DNA of 64,000 nt, taken from positions 96,988 to 160,987 of the forward strand of contig JAFWZV010000009.1 in the NCBI GenBank assembly GCA_017517305.1, written 5' to 3'. Each line of letters starts with the position of its first letter. The first letter of the stretch is position 1. The position numbers and the translations under genes are program-made. Under the pieces are notes generated by a model that saw only the letters and a program-made list of their open reading frames with translations, was not told where the DNA came from and searched no databases. Shown piece after piece: positions 37,346 to 46,157 of this stretch. This DNA is from Lachnospiraceae bacterium (GTDB lineage: Bacteria > Bacillota > Clostridia > Lachnospirales > Lachnospiraceae).

Positions 37346-37374
37346 TTGAAGAAAACTTTATGCTATGATAAAAT
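37346..37374 (+). promoter_or_regulatory. Candidate extended -10 promoter for the GH2 gene
   Basis: TTGAAG (37346-37351) lies 17 bp before TAAAAT (37369-37374), which carries an upstream TG. The ATG at 37405 follows with TTAAGGAGG. Confidence 0.55.
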
Positions 37375-37404
37375 GTTTGTATTCGTTATATTAAGGAGGT
37401 ATCT

Positions 37405-39033
37405 ATGGAAAACTGGAGCTTACACCCCAGACCACAGATGAAAAGGGATTTATTCCTAATTCTAAAGGATAATTGGACCTTGAATCGTATGCCTATTACT
37501 ATGCCATATCCACCACAATCAAAGCTTTCAGGCTTTAATCATGGTGTGGGCAACGTTTTAAATTATAAATGTTCATTTACAATTCCAACTAGCTTCACCA
37601 AAAAGAGAATATTACTACATTTTGGCGCAGTGGATCAGTTTGCTAGCGTAAAGCTTAACGGTAAACATATCGGTGAGAATGAAGGTGGTTATATACCATT
37701 TTTCTTCGATGTCACCGACGAAATCAATCGCTATGGTGAAAACATTTTGGAGGTAGTAGCCACAGATAAGCTTGACACTGATTATCCCTATGGTAAGCAG
37801 TCAAACACTCCTTCTGGAATGTGGTATACCCCTGTAAGTGGCATCTGGCAAAACGTATGGTTAGAAAATGTACCAGACACATATATACAACACCTCAGCA
37901 TGGACATGGACCTAAATTCCGTGGGTATAGAGGTAAATACCAACAAAAAGATAGACAATTATCACATTGATATACATATGCCTGACGGAAGCATATTAGA
38001 GAAAAATATTTCAGGTAATTATGGAACCATCAAAATTGACCATCCAATACATTGGACCTGTGACAATCCGTATTTATACAAATGTTTTATAAGTTGCGGA
38101 GAGGACACTGTTGAAAGCTACTTCGGTCTTAGAACTATAACCATTGAAAATATTAAGGGTATTAACAGAGTATGTCTTAATGGGGAGCAAATCTTCATGC
38201 ATGGAGTCCTTGATCAGGGGTACTTCCACGACGGATTATTTCTCCCTAAATCAGAGGAGGGTTACGACAAAGATATATTAGCCATGAAGGAATTGGGCTT
38301 TAATCTTCTCAGAAAGCACGTTAAGATAGAACCCGAATATTTTTATTACGCCTGCGATAAGCTGGGCATTCTTGTTATGCAGGATATGGTCAATAGCGGA
38401 GAATATTCATTTATGAGAGACACCGCTATGCCTACTGCAGGCTTTAAGAAGCGTGAAGATGTTCTTCTATCCAAAGAAAACATTAGAAGACAAATCTTCG
38501 AGAAGCAGTTAAAGCTTACTATCAAGCATTTGTATAACCACCCTTCCATTATAGCCTACACTATATTCAATGAAGGCTGGGGACAATTCAACAGTGATGA
38601 AATGTATGATTTGGCTAAGGATTTAGATAGAACCAGATTGGTAGACGCAACCTCTGGTTGGTTCCATCAAAACAACAGCGACTTTGATAGTGAACATATC
38701 TATTTTAAGAACAAAACCCTGAAACCAAAGGAACGACCATTATTCGTTACAGAGTGCGGTGGATATAAATTCATGGATTCTGATCATTTCTTCGGAGATA
38801 AGGAATACGGCTATGGAAGCTGTAAGACTATGGGAGACTTTATGTGTAAGATTGAGGAAATGTATGAAAAGATGATTATCCCAGCTATGAACAAGGGTGT
38901 GTGCGGATGCATCTACACTCAGCTTTCTGATGTGGAGGGCGAAATCAATGGCTTATATACCTACGACAGACAGGTTTGTAAGGTTGATAAGGGTCGTATG
39001 AATGTAATTAAAGAAAAGCTGACTTTTGCGTAG
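37405..39033 (+). CDS. Glycoside hydrolase family 2 enzyme (beta-galactosidase/glucuronidase-like)
   Basis: The 542-residue protein has the GH2 order: a jelly-roll sugar-binding domain (about residues 10-165), an immunoglobulin-like domain (about 168-240) and a TIM barrel from about 250. The acid/base glutamate is in FNEGWGQF and the likely nucleophile in VTECGGY. No signal peptide is present, so it acts in the cytoplasm on imported oligosaccharides. At 542 residues it lacks the large extra domains of LacZ. Specificity cannot be told; no transporter is adjacent. The start has an AAGGAGG site. Structured element copy C follows the gene. Confidence 0.88.
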   Translation: MENWSLHPRPQMKRDLFLILKDNWTLNRMPITMPYPPQSKLSGFNHGVGNVLNYKCSFTIPTSFTKKRILLHFGAVDQFASVKLNGKHIGENEGGYIPFFFDVTDEINRYGENILEVVATDKLDTDYPYGKQSNTPSGMWYTPVSGIWQNVWLENVPDTYIQHLSMDMDLNSVGIEVNTNKKIDNYHIDIHMPDGSILEKNISGNYGTIKIDHPIHWTCDNPYLYKCFISCGEDTVESYFGLRTITIENIKGINRVCLNGEQIFMHGVLDQGYFHDGLFLPKSEEGYDKDILAMKELGFNLLRKHVKIEPEYFYYACDKLGILVMQDMVNSGEYSFMRDTAMPTAGFKKREDVLLSKENIRRQIFEKQLKLTIKHLYNHPSIIAYTIFNEGWGQFNSDEMYDLAKDLDRTRLVDATSGWFHQNNSDFDSEHIYFKNKTLKPKERPLFVTECGGYKFMDSDHFFGDKEYGYGSCKTMGDFMCKIEEMYEKMIIPAMNKGVCGCIYTQLSDVEGEINGLYTYDRQVCKVDKGRMNVIKEKLTFA

Positions 39034-39053
39034 CTCAACATTATGTAAACTAT

Positions 39054-39192
39054 AAAAAGAGACCATGGAATCAATGTATTTTCTTGGCCGGCCTGCCTAG
39101 GGCCGGTCCACGCTGACACTAAAACGGTCAGCTTAGTCCCGACCACTGTCGCGGCCGGAAGGAAAGTAGTTGGATTCCATGGTCTCTTTTTT
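39054..39192. repeat. Structured dispersed element, copy C, inside a terminator
   Basis: The core (39086-39158) has stems CCGGCC/GGCCGG (39088-39093 with 39153-39158), a middle stem GGCCGG/CCGACC with one mismatch (39101-39106 with 39139-39144) and GCTGAC/GTCAGC (39112-39117 with 39127-39132). One T is missing from the apical loop compared with A and B. The outermost stem GAGACCATGGAATC with its complement, between A- and T-runs, is a bidirectional terminator for the GH2 and FliB-like genes and overlaps the stop of the latter. Confidence 0.8.
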
Positions 39193-40453
39193 AAAGTTCT
39201 AATGTTGAGATAATATTCTCTGTCTCAAACTTTGGATGAGCTGTTAGAATTCCCTCAAAGGCAAGCTGGTTGTCCTCCGAATGCTCCACCTGTCTGGAAT
39301 AAGAATATGCGCAACGAAGCTGTGTATCCACACTAAGATTCTTATCATTCTCAATCCACTTGGCAAGCCCCATCTCTCTTATGATAAGGGTGCTTACAAC
39401 TGAAAGCTTAACCATACCAAGAATGTTATAATCATATATTCCGCCTAAGAAATAGGTATATATGAAGTAGTTTAAAATATGCTCATACTCATATTCTCTA
39501 GTTTTCATAGCAGACACAAATTCTGACTTTAAGCTCTTGTATTCTTCCGGTGTATGTCTGTGATATAAGAGACTTATTATCTCCCCCATGGTTTTAGGCC
39601 AATCCTCGTTAATATTCTCCAAACCTAAGAACATATCTATGTATTCCTTCATAAGCTGGTAGCCGATATTGTTACCCACTGGGGATAGGTCTTCTGACTG
39701 CCTTAAAACTATGTAGTTCTTCTTTTTCTTCTTAGAAAGCTTTGACTTCCCATTCTCGCTATCATCCTGACTTAAAGTTCTCTGACTCAAGTCATGCTGA
39801 CACTTATCTAGTACATCATCAAGCTTTTGGAATATTCCCTTAGAAAATGCACTAAGCCTTCTCTTAGAGCCCAGCTTCTCATAATCAAATATAAGTGGTT
39901 GAACCTTCTCAGTAAGAAGAAGAATCTCCTTCATACGTTGGTCTATGGACTTAGTTCTATCTGCTGTAATTGCAAATATAAGCTTTCTAACTCTAAGAAG
40001 CACATCCAGTAGCTTCTTATCTACCTTCTCCCCCTTATTCTTAGCTTCGTCTACTCTGCATTTGAACCTATCTTTGTCAGGATTATTAATTACAAGACCT
40101 GCTGCAACAGGACAGCTCATAGAAAGTGCAGCCTCAACCAAGTCACCATACTCCTCAAAATGTCTAGGATATCTAGTGCAGGTTTTACAAAGCTTATCCT
40201 CTCCCTGATTAATAATCAAATCACAGAGATTACAATCATTTAAGAAGGCGCAACGCTCTCCACATCTCTTATATATCTTTTCTTCAAAATCAACCTTATC
40301 CCTTACATATTCACCAGCTTCGCCTGTCATATTCTTATAGAACTCTAAAGTCTTATCATCTATGACTATAGCCCAGCCTGCACAGCAGGTATCAGGACAC
40401 TTGTCAGCGATGCATTTGAACTGGTTATAGTAGGATGGCATTCGAAATTCCAT
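39191..40453 (-). CDS. FliB-family flagellin lysine N-methylase-like protein
   Basis: The 420-residue protein begins with MPSYYNQFKCIADKCPDTCC, the typical start of FliB-type proteins, and has further Cys pairs (about residues 60-95, including CAFLNDCNLCD and CKTCTRYP). These probably bind a metal or Fe-S cluster. FliB methylates surface lysines of flagellin in Salmonella. Homologues are common in Clostridia, sometimes without flagella, so flagellin as substrate is inferred. No other flagellar gene is in the window apart from the possible rod-type transglycosylase. The start has an AAAGGAG site. Confidence 0.85.
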   Translation of the reverse strand: MEFRMPSYYNQFKCIADKCPDTCCAGWAIVIDDKTLEFYKNMTGEAGEYVRDKVDFEEKIYKRCGERCAFLNDCNLCDLIINQGEDKLCKTCTRYPRHFEEYGDLVEAALSMSCPVAAGLVINNPDKDRFKCRVDEAKNKGEKVDKKLLDVLLRVRKLIFAITADRTKSIDQRMKEILLLTEKVQPLIFDYEKLGSKRRLSAFSKGIFQKLDDVLDKCQHDLSQRTLSQDDSENGKSKLSKKKKKNYIVLRQSEDLSPVGNNIGYQLMKEYIDMFLGLENINEDWPKTMGEIISLLYHRHTPEEYKSLKSEFVSAMKTREYEYEHILNYFIYTYFLGGIYDYNILGMVKLSVVSTLIIREMGLAKWIENDKNLSVDTQLRCAYSYSRQVEHSEDNQLAFEGILTAHPKFETENIISTLEL

Positions 40454-40694
40454 AGTCTACTCCTTTTGTGGTTATTGGATATTGGTTTGTAACCAAACAC
40501 AAGTGTATTATGATGTGATTTCTGGAATATGTCAAGGTTGATAAAAACATATATTAAATGCTCTATCCAACTAATGAAGAAAACCATGGTTCTTTGTCTT
40601 TTTAGTATTTATTTAAGTACTAGCTTAGGAGTATTCTGCAAATTATTAATCATTGTTTTATACTTATTAGTTCCAAAATCTTCTACAATGCTGG

Positions 40695-41294
40695 TTATTC
40701 GAGAGCCTGCATCCTTTGATGACGCTCCACAAAGCTATTCATCATATTAGCCAAATCTGATTTTGTTACAACATCACTGAGTTGATTCACAACATCAAAC
40801 ATACGACTTTCGATTGTTACAATATCAGATTTTAACTTCGAAATATCTCGTGTATTATCAACAGTTTGCATAGAAAGCTGGATATATTCTCTATGTCCGA
40901 TAAGTTCTCGGTTATGGATTATGAAGTCTTTCATCTTCTTAAAGGTTCGAATCAAGGCCTTGCTTTGTCTAACGGCAAGTTCCCCTCGAAGAACCGTCAT
41001 CAACATATAAATCCCTTGCTCAGTAAATGCCTTGGGTGGTTTTCTTCTACCACCCCAACTTGATGTCAATTTTTTTGACATCAAGTCATTAAACTCATCT
41101 TTACTTAACTCAAACATAAAATCCCCATCAAACTTTTCAATATTATTCTTTACTTGTTGATTAAATTTTGTAGTGGAATATCCATATATCTCCGCAAGTT
41201 CAAAATCCAGCATAACCTTTTGCCCTCGAATAAAATAAATTCTATCCTTCAATGTCCCTTCAGTTATAACAATAGCATTTTCCATCTGTTCCAT
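40695..41294 (-). CDS. ORF6N-domain DNA-binding protein
   Basis: The 199-residue protein has an ORF6N domain at about residues 12-110 (IYFIRGQKVMLDFELAEIYG, TSSWGGRRKPPKAFTEQGIY), then a helical C-terminal region that may be a coiled coil. ORF6N/KilA-N proteins come from phages and mobile elements and often act as regulators or antirepressors. The gene is divergent from the first XRE regulator, and they share a 115-bp gap. It marks the left end of the accessory island. The start has an AGGAGG site. Confidence 0.88.
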   Translation of the reverse strand: MEQMENAIVITEGTLKDRIYFIRGQKVMLDFELAEIYGYSTTKFNQQVKNNIEKFDGDFMFELSKDEFNDLMSKKLTSSWGGRRKPPKAFTEQGIYMLMTVLRGELAVRQSKALIRTFKKMKDFIIHNRELIGHREYIQLSMQTVDNTRDISKLKSDIVTIESRMFDVVNQLSDVVTKSDLANMMNSFVERHQRMQALE

Positions 41295-41347
41295 ATCACC
41301 AGCCTCCTTTTATATACCTTCTGTATACATATTATTCTATTAGTATC

Positions 41348-41376
41348 TTTATTGCAAGCAATATTTATTGTATAAT
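41348..41376 (+). promoter_or_regulatory. Promoter and candidate operator of the first XRE gene
   Basis: TATAAT at 41371-41376 is preceded directly by an inverted repeat CAATA-TT-TATTG (41359-41370). The same inverted repeat stands before the second XRE gene (49085-49096), followed by TATACT. A -35 at the right distance is weak (TTTATT). The inverted repeat is a plausible autoregulatory site. Confidence 0.5.
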
Positions 41377-41409
41377 TATATTACTTTTAATATACAGGGA
41401 GGTTGCCTT

Positions 41410-41730
41410 ATGAATTCAGAGGATTATGGAACTTTGATTAAAAACTTAAGAATAGAACATGGACTAACCCAAAACCAGGTTGCTGAATCACTGGGAGTTA
41501 CACCAGGATATATCAGCAATGTTGAAAACAATAGGACTGCTATGTCACTTCGCATATTAACTTACTATGCCCGTCTGGTAGGTTGTTCTCTTGATTCACT
41601 GGTGGGTGAATTAGAACCAGAATATACAGAAACTGCTCTGGATAGGAAATTGTATCAGGCAATATTGAAGCTTGATATAGAGACTAAGGAAAAGCTTTTA
41701 AAAACCATAGAAATTTGGAGTGAAGAATAA
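41410..41730 (+). CDS. XRE-family HTH regulator, copy 1
   Basis: From the ATG at 41410 (behind AGGGAGG) the protein has 106 residues. The helix-turn-helix covers about residues 8-62 (GLTQNQVAESLGVTPGYISN). A C-terminal part of about 40 residues carries YTETALDRKLYQAILKLD. It is nearly identical to copy 2 at 49136-49453. A central 168-bp stretch differs at only two bases, whereas both ends differ more, even at silent sites. It is divergent from the ORF6N gene. Such small XRE proteins usually control their own and a neighbouring gene. Confidence 0.9.
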   Translation: MNSEDYGTLIKNLRIEHGLTQNQVAESLGVTPGYISNVENNRTAMSLRILTYYARLVGCSLDSLVGELEPEYTETALDRKLYQAILKLDIETKEKLLKTIEIWSEE

Positions 41731-41778
41731 AGAAAATGCTGTAGTATATCAAACCGATACACTACAGCACTCTCTTTA
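41731..41778. terminator. Bidirectional intrinsic terminator
   Basis: The stem TGCTGTAGTATATC with GATACACTACAGCA (one wobble pair) separates XRE copy 1 from the convergent acyl-CoA-ligase-like gene. Confidence 0.85.
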
Positions 41779-43530
41779 AAAATCAACCTTCTCAATATCA
41801 TTTCCTACAGAAATTATAAAACCTGCTCTATCCTGCTTAATAAGCTCCATGTCACGTTTACCGGAACTCTTAATTGGAAATGCTTCGATAATCTTATATC
41901 CATGTGGCACACTATGTTCAGGTAAATTAGCCTTGCAAATATTATGAATATCCTTAATAAGCTGCTCCTCTGTCAATTCACAGCTTTTCTCCATAATGAT
42001 ATGAGCAACAGGAACATCATAATCTCCCACACTTATACCCACAACTTCACATTGTGCTACATACTCATTCTTATATATCTGACTTTCCACATCAAAACAA
42101 TACTCTTCATCACCAGTTTCTGGCTTAAATGTATCTGTGGCTCTTCCAAGAATGTAAACGAACCCTTCCTCGTCCACATATCCAATATCTCCGGTCCTTC
42201 CCCACAGAGTACCATTTTCGTCTTTATAAAAGTACTCATTGGTAGCTTCTGGATTCTTAAAATATTCCTTCATATGAGCTGGAGAATCAACTCTTATCTC
42301 TCCACGCTCATCATATTTTAATTCTTTATTTGTGATCATATCAAAAGCTGCTATAGTTACACCTTTTATAGGAATTCCTGTCGACCCCTTTTTTCTAACT
42401 GTCATAGAATCAGTTGACACAGTACTTCCCAACTCACACATACCATATCCTTTCAACAACACTGACTCACATCTACATTTTTTCAAAAAGTCATTAATCA
42501 TATTCTCAACTCGAGGTAAGATCAACTCACCCCCTGTAATAGGATATTTTAGTTTAGACATATCAACATTATCTAACACCCCCGAACTCAATGCATATAA
42601 CCACTGAGATGTGGAGCCCAATGTCATATTAGGAGAATATTTTCTTATGTCTTTAGCAAAATTTTCATTATTGTAGACTGGTTCCATAATTACTGTAATA
42701 CCTAAGCAAATAGGCATTAAAATACACAGAACCAATCCCGTAGAAAACCAAGCAGGAATAATCTGCAAAAACTTATCACCTCGATTATATGGAAAATCTG
42801 GGCTAAGATAATGGGATATGGTCGCATTTATTCCATCGTTGGTAAGCACAATTCCCTTAGACGCTCCTGTGGTTCCAGAAGAATATACCATAACCAGTGG
42901 CAGATCTTTTTCATATGTTACATCAGGTACATCTCCTACTGACTTACCAGACACAATAAAATCCGACCATTTTACTACAGCTTGACTGTAATCAATGTCC
43001 TTTTTCATCTTCACAGATGCAACTATCTTTGTTATACCAGACATTTCGTTACACACAGGTATTACAACAGTCTTCTTTATGCACAATTCTTTAAGTATCG
43101 GCTGAATTTTTCCATAAAGCTGATCCAACACAAGCATAACCTCCGCATCAGTTTCATTGATACGGTCCTTAATCTGTTCAACTGTAAACAATGGATTAAT
43201 CATATTTGCAACTGCGCCGATACGACACAGTGCAAGAGTAGCATATATAAGCTCCGGTGTAGCAGATGTGAACATAATAACCCTGTCACCTTTCTTCACA
43301 CCATTTGCAATAAATGCTTTCTTAACCCTTTCTACATTCTCAAACACAGTTTTGTATGTAATCTTTCTTCCAAAATACATCAACGAAACATCATCTGGAT
43401 GCTTTGAATTAATCTCATAAATGCTCTCAAATACAGTTTTTTGTGGTATAGGTGCATTGATAGCTTCCTGGCTATAGTATTTCAACCATGGCTTGTCTAT
43501 GGATGGGTAGCCGGTTAGTTGTTGGTTCAT
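41776..43530 (-). CDS. AMP-forming acyl-CoA synthetase-like enzyme 1
   Basis: The ATG at 43530 follows GGGAGAGG; an upstream in-frame ATG would include this site. The 584-residue protein belongs to the adenylate-forming family, with VYSSGTTGASKGIVLTNDG (about residues 210-228), GYGMCELGS and GRTGDIGYVDEEG plus the C-terminal lid. It should activate a carboxylic acid as acyl-AMP and then pass it to CoA or another thiol. The catalytic C-terminal lysine is probably in IKSSGKRD. The substrate is unknown. It follows a similar but clearly different enzyme by 35 bp, so the two are probably one transcript. Confidence 0.85.
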   Translation of the reverse strand: MNQQLTGYPSIDKPWLKYYSQEAINAPIPQKTVFESIYEINSKHPDDVSLMYFGRKITYKTVFENVERVKKAFIANGVKKGDRVIMFTSATPELIYATLALCRIGAVANMINPLFTVEQIKDRINETDAEVMLVLDQLYGKIQPILKELCIKKTVVIPVCNEMSGITKIVASVKMKKDIDYSQAVVKWSDFIVSGKSVGDVPDVTYEKDLPLVMVYSSGTTGASKGIVLTNDGINATISHYLSPDFPYNRGDKFLQIIPAWFSTGLVLCILMPICLGITVIMEPVYNNENFAKDIRKYSPNMTLGSTSQWLYALSSGVLDNVDMSKLKYPITGGELILPRVENMINDFLKKCRCESVLLKGYGMCELGSTVSTDSMTVRKKGSTGIPIKGVTIAAFDMITNKELKYDERGEIRVDSPAHMKEYFKNPEATNEYFYKDENGTLWGRTGDIGYVDEEGFVYILGRATDTFKPETGDEEYCFDVESQIYKNEYVAQCEVVGISVGDYDVPVAHIIMEKSCELTEEQLIKDIHNICKANLPEHSVPHGYKIIEAFPIKSSGKRDMELIKQDRAGFIISVGNDIEKVDF

Positions 43531-43565
43531 AATTTCCCTCTCCCTTATCATTTAGTTCAATAGAT

Positions 43566-45347
43566 TTATCCCATAAGCTGTTTCACATACTCTTCTCCCA
43601 TAGTTTCTAATTCCTTGAAATTATGTTTCGTATTCTTATATGGTATCTTCTCGATACATTCTATGTACTTAGGAACCTCATAGTCTGGCAGTTCTTCCTG
43701 ACACTTCTTCATAATGTCAGCTTTTATTGTTTCTATGTTTGCCTTATCTTCATTGACTTCGGCATATGCCATAGGTACAAATGAGCCATTATGTTCTACA
43801 TCCGTAACACCAACCACAACACAATCTCTTACGGATTCCATTTCAAGTATTACATTCTCAATAGTTTCAGGAGCTATCTTAAATGCCTCTCTCTTTATAA
43901 GTCGCTTGGCTCTACCTGTTATATATACATATCCATCCTGATCCACATAACCCAAATCACCTGTATGTATCCATGCAAGACCATCATCATGAGTTTGTTT
44001 TATACGCTTGGTTTCCGCTTCGTTATTTAGATAACCTACAAAAACGCTATCCGAATGGATGCATATTTCTCCCTCTTTGCCTGTGTTCAGCATATAAAAT
44101 GTGTCTGGTTCAAAGGTTGCAACTGTAATGCCTTTCATTGGTATGCCTACAGAATCTGGTTTATTAGCATATACAGGAGATATAATCGCTGCGCCAGTAA
44201 GTTCATTATTTCCATAGCCATTTATTATCGGTGTTTCAAAAATATGTTCCATACTCAGTATTTCTTGATCAGATATTTTATCACCACCACATACAAATGC
44301 TTTCACTCTTGATAGCTTTACCTTAATTTTTTCCAGTTCCAATAAAGCCTGTTTTTCTTCATCATTACTAACATTCTCGCCATCCCCTGATAATGTTGTT
44401 TTTTCTTTCAGTTCGATTACCTTGCCATATAGATATCTATAATGTAATGGTGCCGCGCAGGAAAAATCATATTTGCCCAAATCATCATAAACCGTTGTTT
44501 CAGAAACAAATGGTGTCATTTCTGCCTTCATGCCAAATGCCAATGCAGCATATATTGAATTATTTAACCCATATATAATAAACGGCGGAATAGCTACATG
44601 CATAGTTCTTCCAACTGCAAATTGCAAATCCGTGTACGCTTCTTTTTGCATAGAAGCATTAAAATTATACTCCGTATGCATAATAGACTTTGCCTTGCCT
44701 GTACTTCCGCTTGACTGAACAATAATAGCAATTCTATCCTTTTGTAATGGAACCGGCTTTATCTGACTATTCTTATCACCTGTTTTCAAAAACTTTTTAT
44801 AGAGCTGAATTCTTTTATCTTTCGGTATAGTTATTTTCTTTCCTTCTTTTTTGTCCTTCATATTGGCTAATGTTTTGATAACAGGATTTAAATAATCCTT
44901 AGGTGATGCAACCAACACTGTAGATACATCTGTCTCATCTATAATCTCCATAATGGCATCAAGAATTCCATCAAACACAACCAGCACCTGACAATTACTT
45001 TCATTAATGTTCTTAACCAAGTCCTTGCCCTTAATTCTTAAATCTATCCATTTTGAAGTTGCACCAATTTTGCTAAGTGCAAGTAGGTTTTCCTGCACTA
45101 TTGGCATATTTATGGTGCATATTCCGACTGTCTCTCCATCTTTGACACCTATCTTTGCATACGCATCCGCCAATCGGTCTACATTATTCTTCAGTTCTTT
45201 AAATGTAATATTTTTACCAAGAAATCCTATAGCGTCCACATCCATATTGTTTATGTTCTGCTCAAAGACGGTTGTGTACAGTGTTTGGTTTAGGTCAAAT
45301 TGGCGAACCGGTGTGGTTCTGTGGTATTTTGATTGTGGTATCATCAT
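43566..45347 (-). CDS. AMP-forming acyl-CoA synthetase-like enzyme 2
   Basis: The 593-residue enzyme has the adenylate-forming motifs IIVQSSGSTGKAKSIMHTEY (about residues 207-226), GYGNNELTGA, HTGDLGYVDQDG and a C-terminal lid ending in KIPYKNTKHNFKEL with a probable catalytic lysine. Two ATG codons follow AGGAGATGA, and either could be used. Family members activate fatty or aromatic acids. An insert of charged residues (about 325-345) is unusual. The partner enzyme downstream shares the fold but not much sequence, so they may act on different acids or in sequence. Confidence 0.85.
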   Translation of the reverse strand: MMIPQSKYHRTTPVRQFDLNQTLYTTVFEQNINNMDVDAIGFLGKNITFKELKNNVDRLADAYAKIGVKDGETVGICTINMPIVQENLLALSKIGATSKWIDLRIKGKDLVKNINESNCQVLVVFDGILDAIMEIIDETDVSTVLVASPKDYLNPVIKTLANMKDKKEGKKITIPKDKRIQLYKKFLKTGDKNSQIKPVPLQKDRIAIIVQSSGSTGKAKSIMHTEYNFNASMQKEAYTDLQFAVGRTMHVAIPPFIIYGLNNSIYAALAFGMKAEMTPFVSETTVYDDLGKYDFSCAAPLHYRYLYGKVIELKEKTTLSGDGENVSNDEEKQALLELEKIKVKLSRVKAFVCGGDKISDQEILSMEHIFETPIINGYGNNELTGAAIISPVYANKPDSVGIPMKGITVATFEPDTFYMLNTGKEGEICIHSDSVFVGYLNNEAETKRIKQTHDDGLAWIHTGDLGYVDQDGYVYITGRAKRLIKREAFKIAPETIENVILEMESVRDCVVVGVTDVEHNGSFVPMAYAEVNEDKANIETIKADIMKKCQEELPDYEVPKYIECIEKIPYKNTKHNFKELETMGEEYVKQLMG

Positions 45348-45472
45348 TCATCTCCTATTATTCAATACTTTGTAATTTTTGTGGCTTCTTGCTTAATCAA
45401 AATCTCTATTTCTGATTCACGTTTTCGTTCATTTGACCATTGATATTGATGTAATTTAGCATAATTTTCTAA

Positions 45473-45550
45473 TTATATCTTCTGTGATACATTTAAATTT
45501 AACATAACTGCTGCCGCTGACACTATTATCAAAATTTTTGATAATTCCAT
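45473..45550 (-). CDS. Possible 25-residue membrane peptide
   Basis: A short frame from ATG 45550 behind a perfect AGGAGG (spacer 6 bp) encodes a hydrophobic peptide beginning MELSKILIIVSAAAVML and ending soon after. It resembles very small single-helix membrane proteins in size and composition. It begins 17 bp after another tiny frame and lies upstream of the acyl-CoA-ligase pair on the same strand. Without homologues the call is tentative. Confidence 0.4.
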   Translation of the reverse strand: MELSKILIIVSAAAVMLNLNVSQKI

Positions 45551-45567
45551 ACTTGCCTCCTCTCGTT

Positions 45568-45624
45568 TCATTTACTTGGTGATGGTGTTAATGGTGGATT
45601 TGGATCAAATATTAATAACAACAT
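45568..45624 (-). CDS. Possible 18-residue peptide, proline-rich
   Basis: A tiny frame from ATG 45624, behind GTGAGGTTG, encodes MLLLIFDPNPPLTPSPSK and stops. It follows the 45636-46145 gene by 11 bp. It could be a leader or coupling peptide for the next tiny frame, or chance. Confidence 0.25.
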   Translation of the reverse strand: MLLLIFDPNPPLTPSPSK

Positions 45625-45635
45625 TATGCTCAACC

Positions 45636-46145
45636 TCACTTTCCTAAAAATAAAATTACATACAATATAATTAAAACCAGAAAATTTATATATGTAATAA
45701 TGTTTAACATATGATGTGCTTTTCGTTTACTTATATTCGTATCATAATAAGTTTCAGCACATATTTTATACGTCCTAAATAACATTCCACTAATATAGTC
45801 CGTCATTTCTGTTTCAAAGTCATCGTATTCATGCAGATTTACCATTTTGTCCTTGATATCTTTTGCAATTAGATTTACTGGAAAATCTTTGTACTTAAAT
45901 TTAAATGAAAAATATGCTTTAAATGTATATAGCATTTGTAATACAAATAGACATATGGCAACAACTTGTAACAATATCAATATCCTATCATCCGCTACAC
46001 ACATATCAATATTTTCAATACTATAAATAATTAATCCCGCAGTCGCTGATAAAATAGTGAATGTTATACCTAGTTTTCCATCATAATAATTTCTAATCAT
46101 TATTTCATGTTCATATAGTTCTTTATAAATTCTCCATAGTTTCAT
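45636..46145 (-). CDS. Small uncharacterised membrane protein
   Basis: I do not recognise this 169-residue protein. It has hydrophobic segments at about residues 25-43, 55-79 and 146-168, with a charged central loop (about 80-135). The N-terminus is amphipathic. The topology recalls SLATT-type proteins that accompany effectors, but no specific motif supports that. An AGGTGAC site precedes the ATG. It lies between the acyltransferase genes and two tiny frames in the accessory island, all on the minus strand. Confidence 0.65.
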   Translation of the reverse strand: MKLWRIYKELYEHEIMIRNYYDGKLGITFTILSATAGLIIYSIENIDMCVADDRILILLQVVAICLFVLQMLYTFKAYFSFKFKYKDFPVNLIAKDIKDKMVNLHEYDDFETEMTDYISGMLFRTYKICAETYYDTNISKRKAHHMLNIITYINFLVLIILYVILFLGK

Positions 46146-46157
46146 TTGTCACCTATA

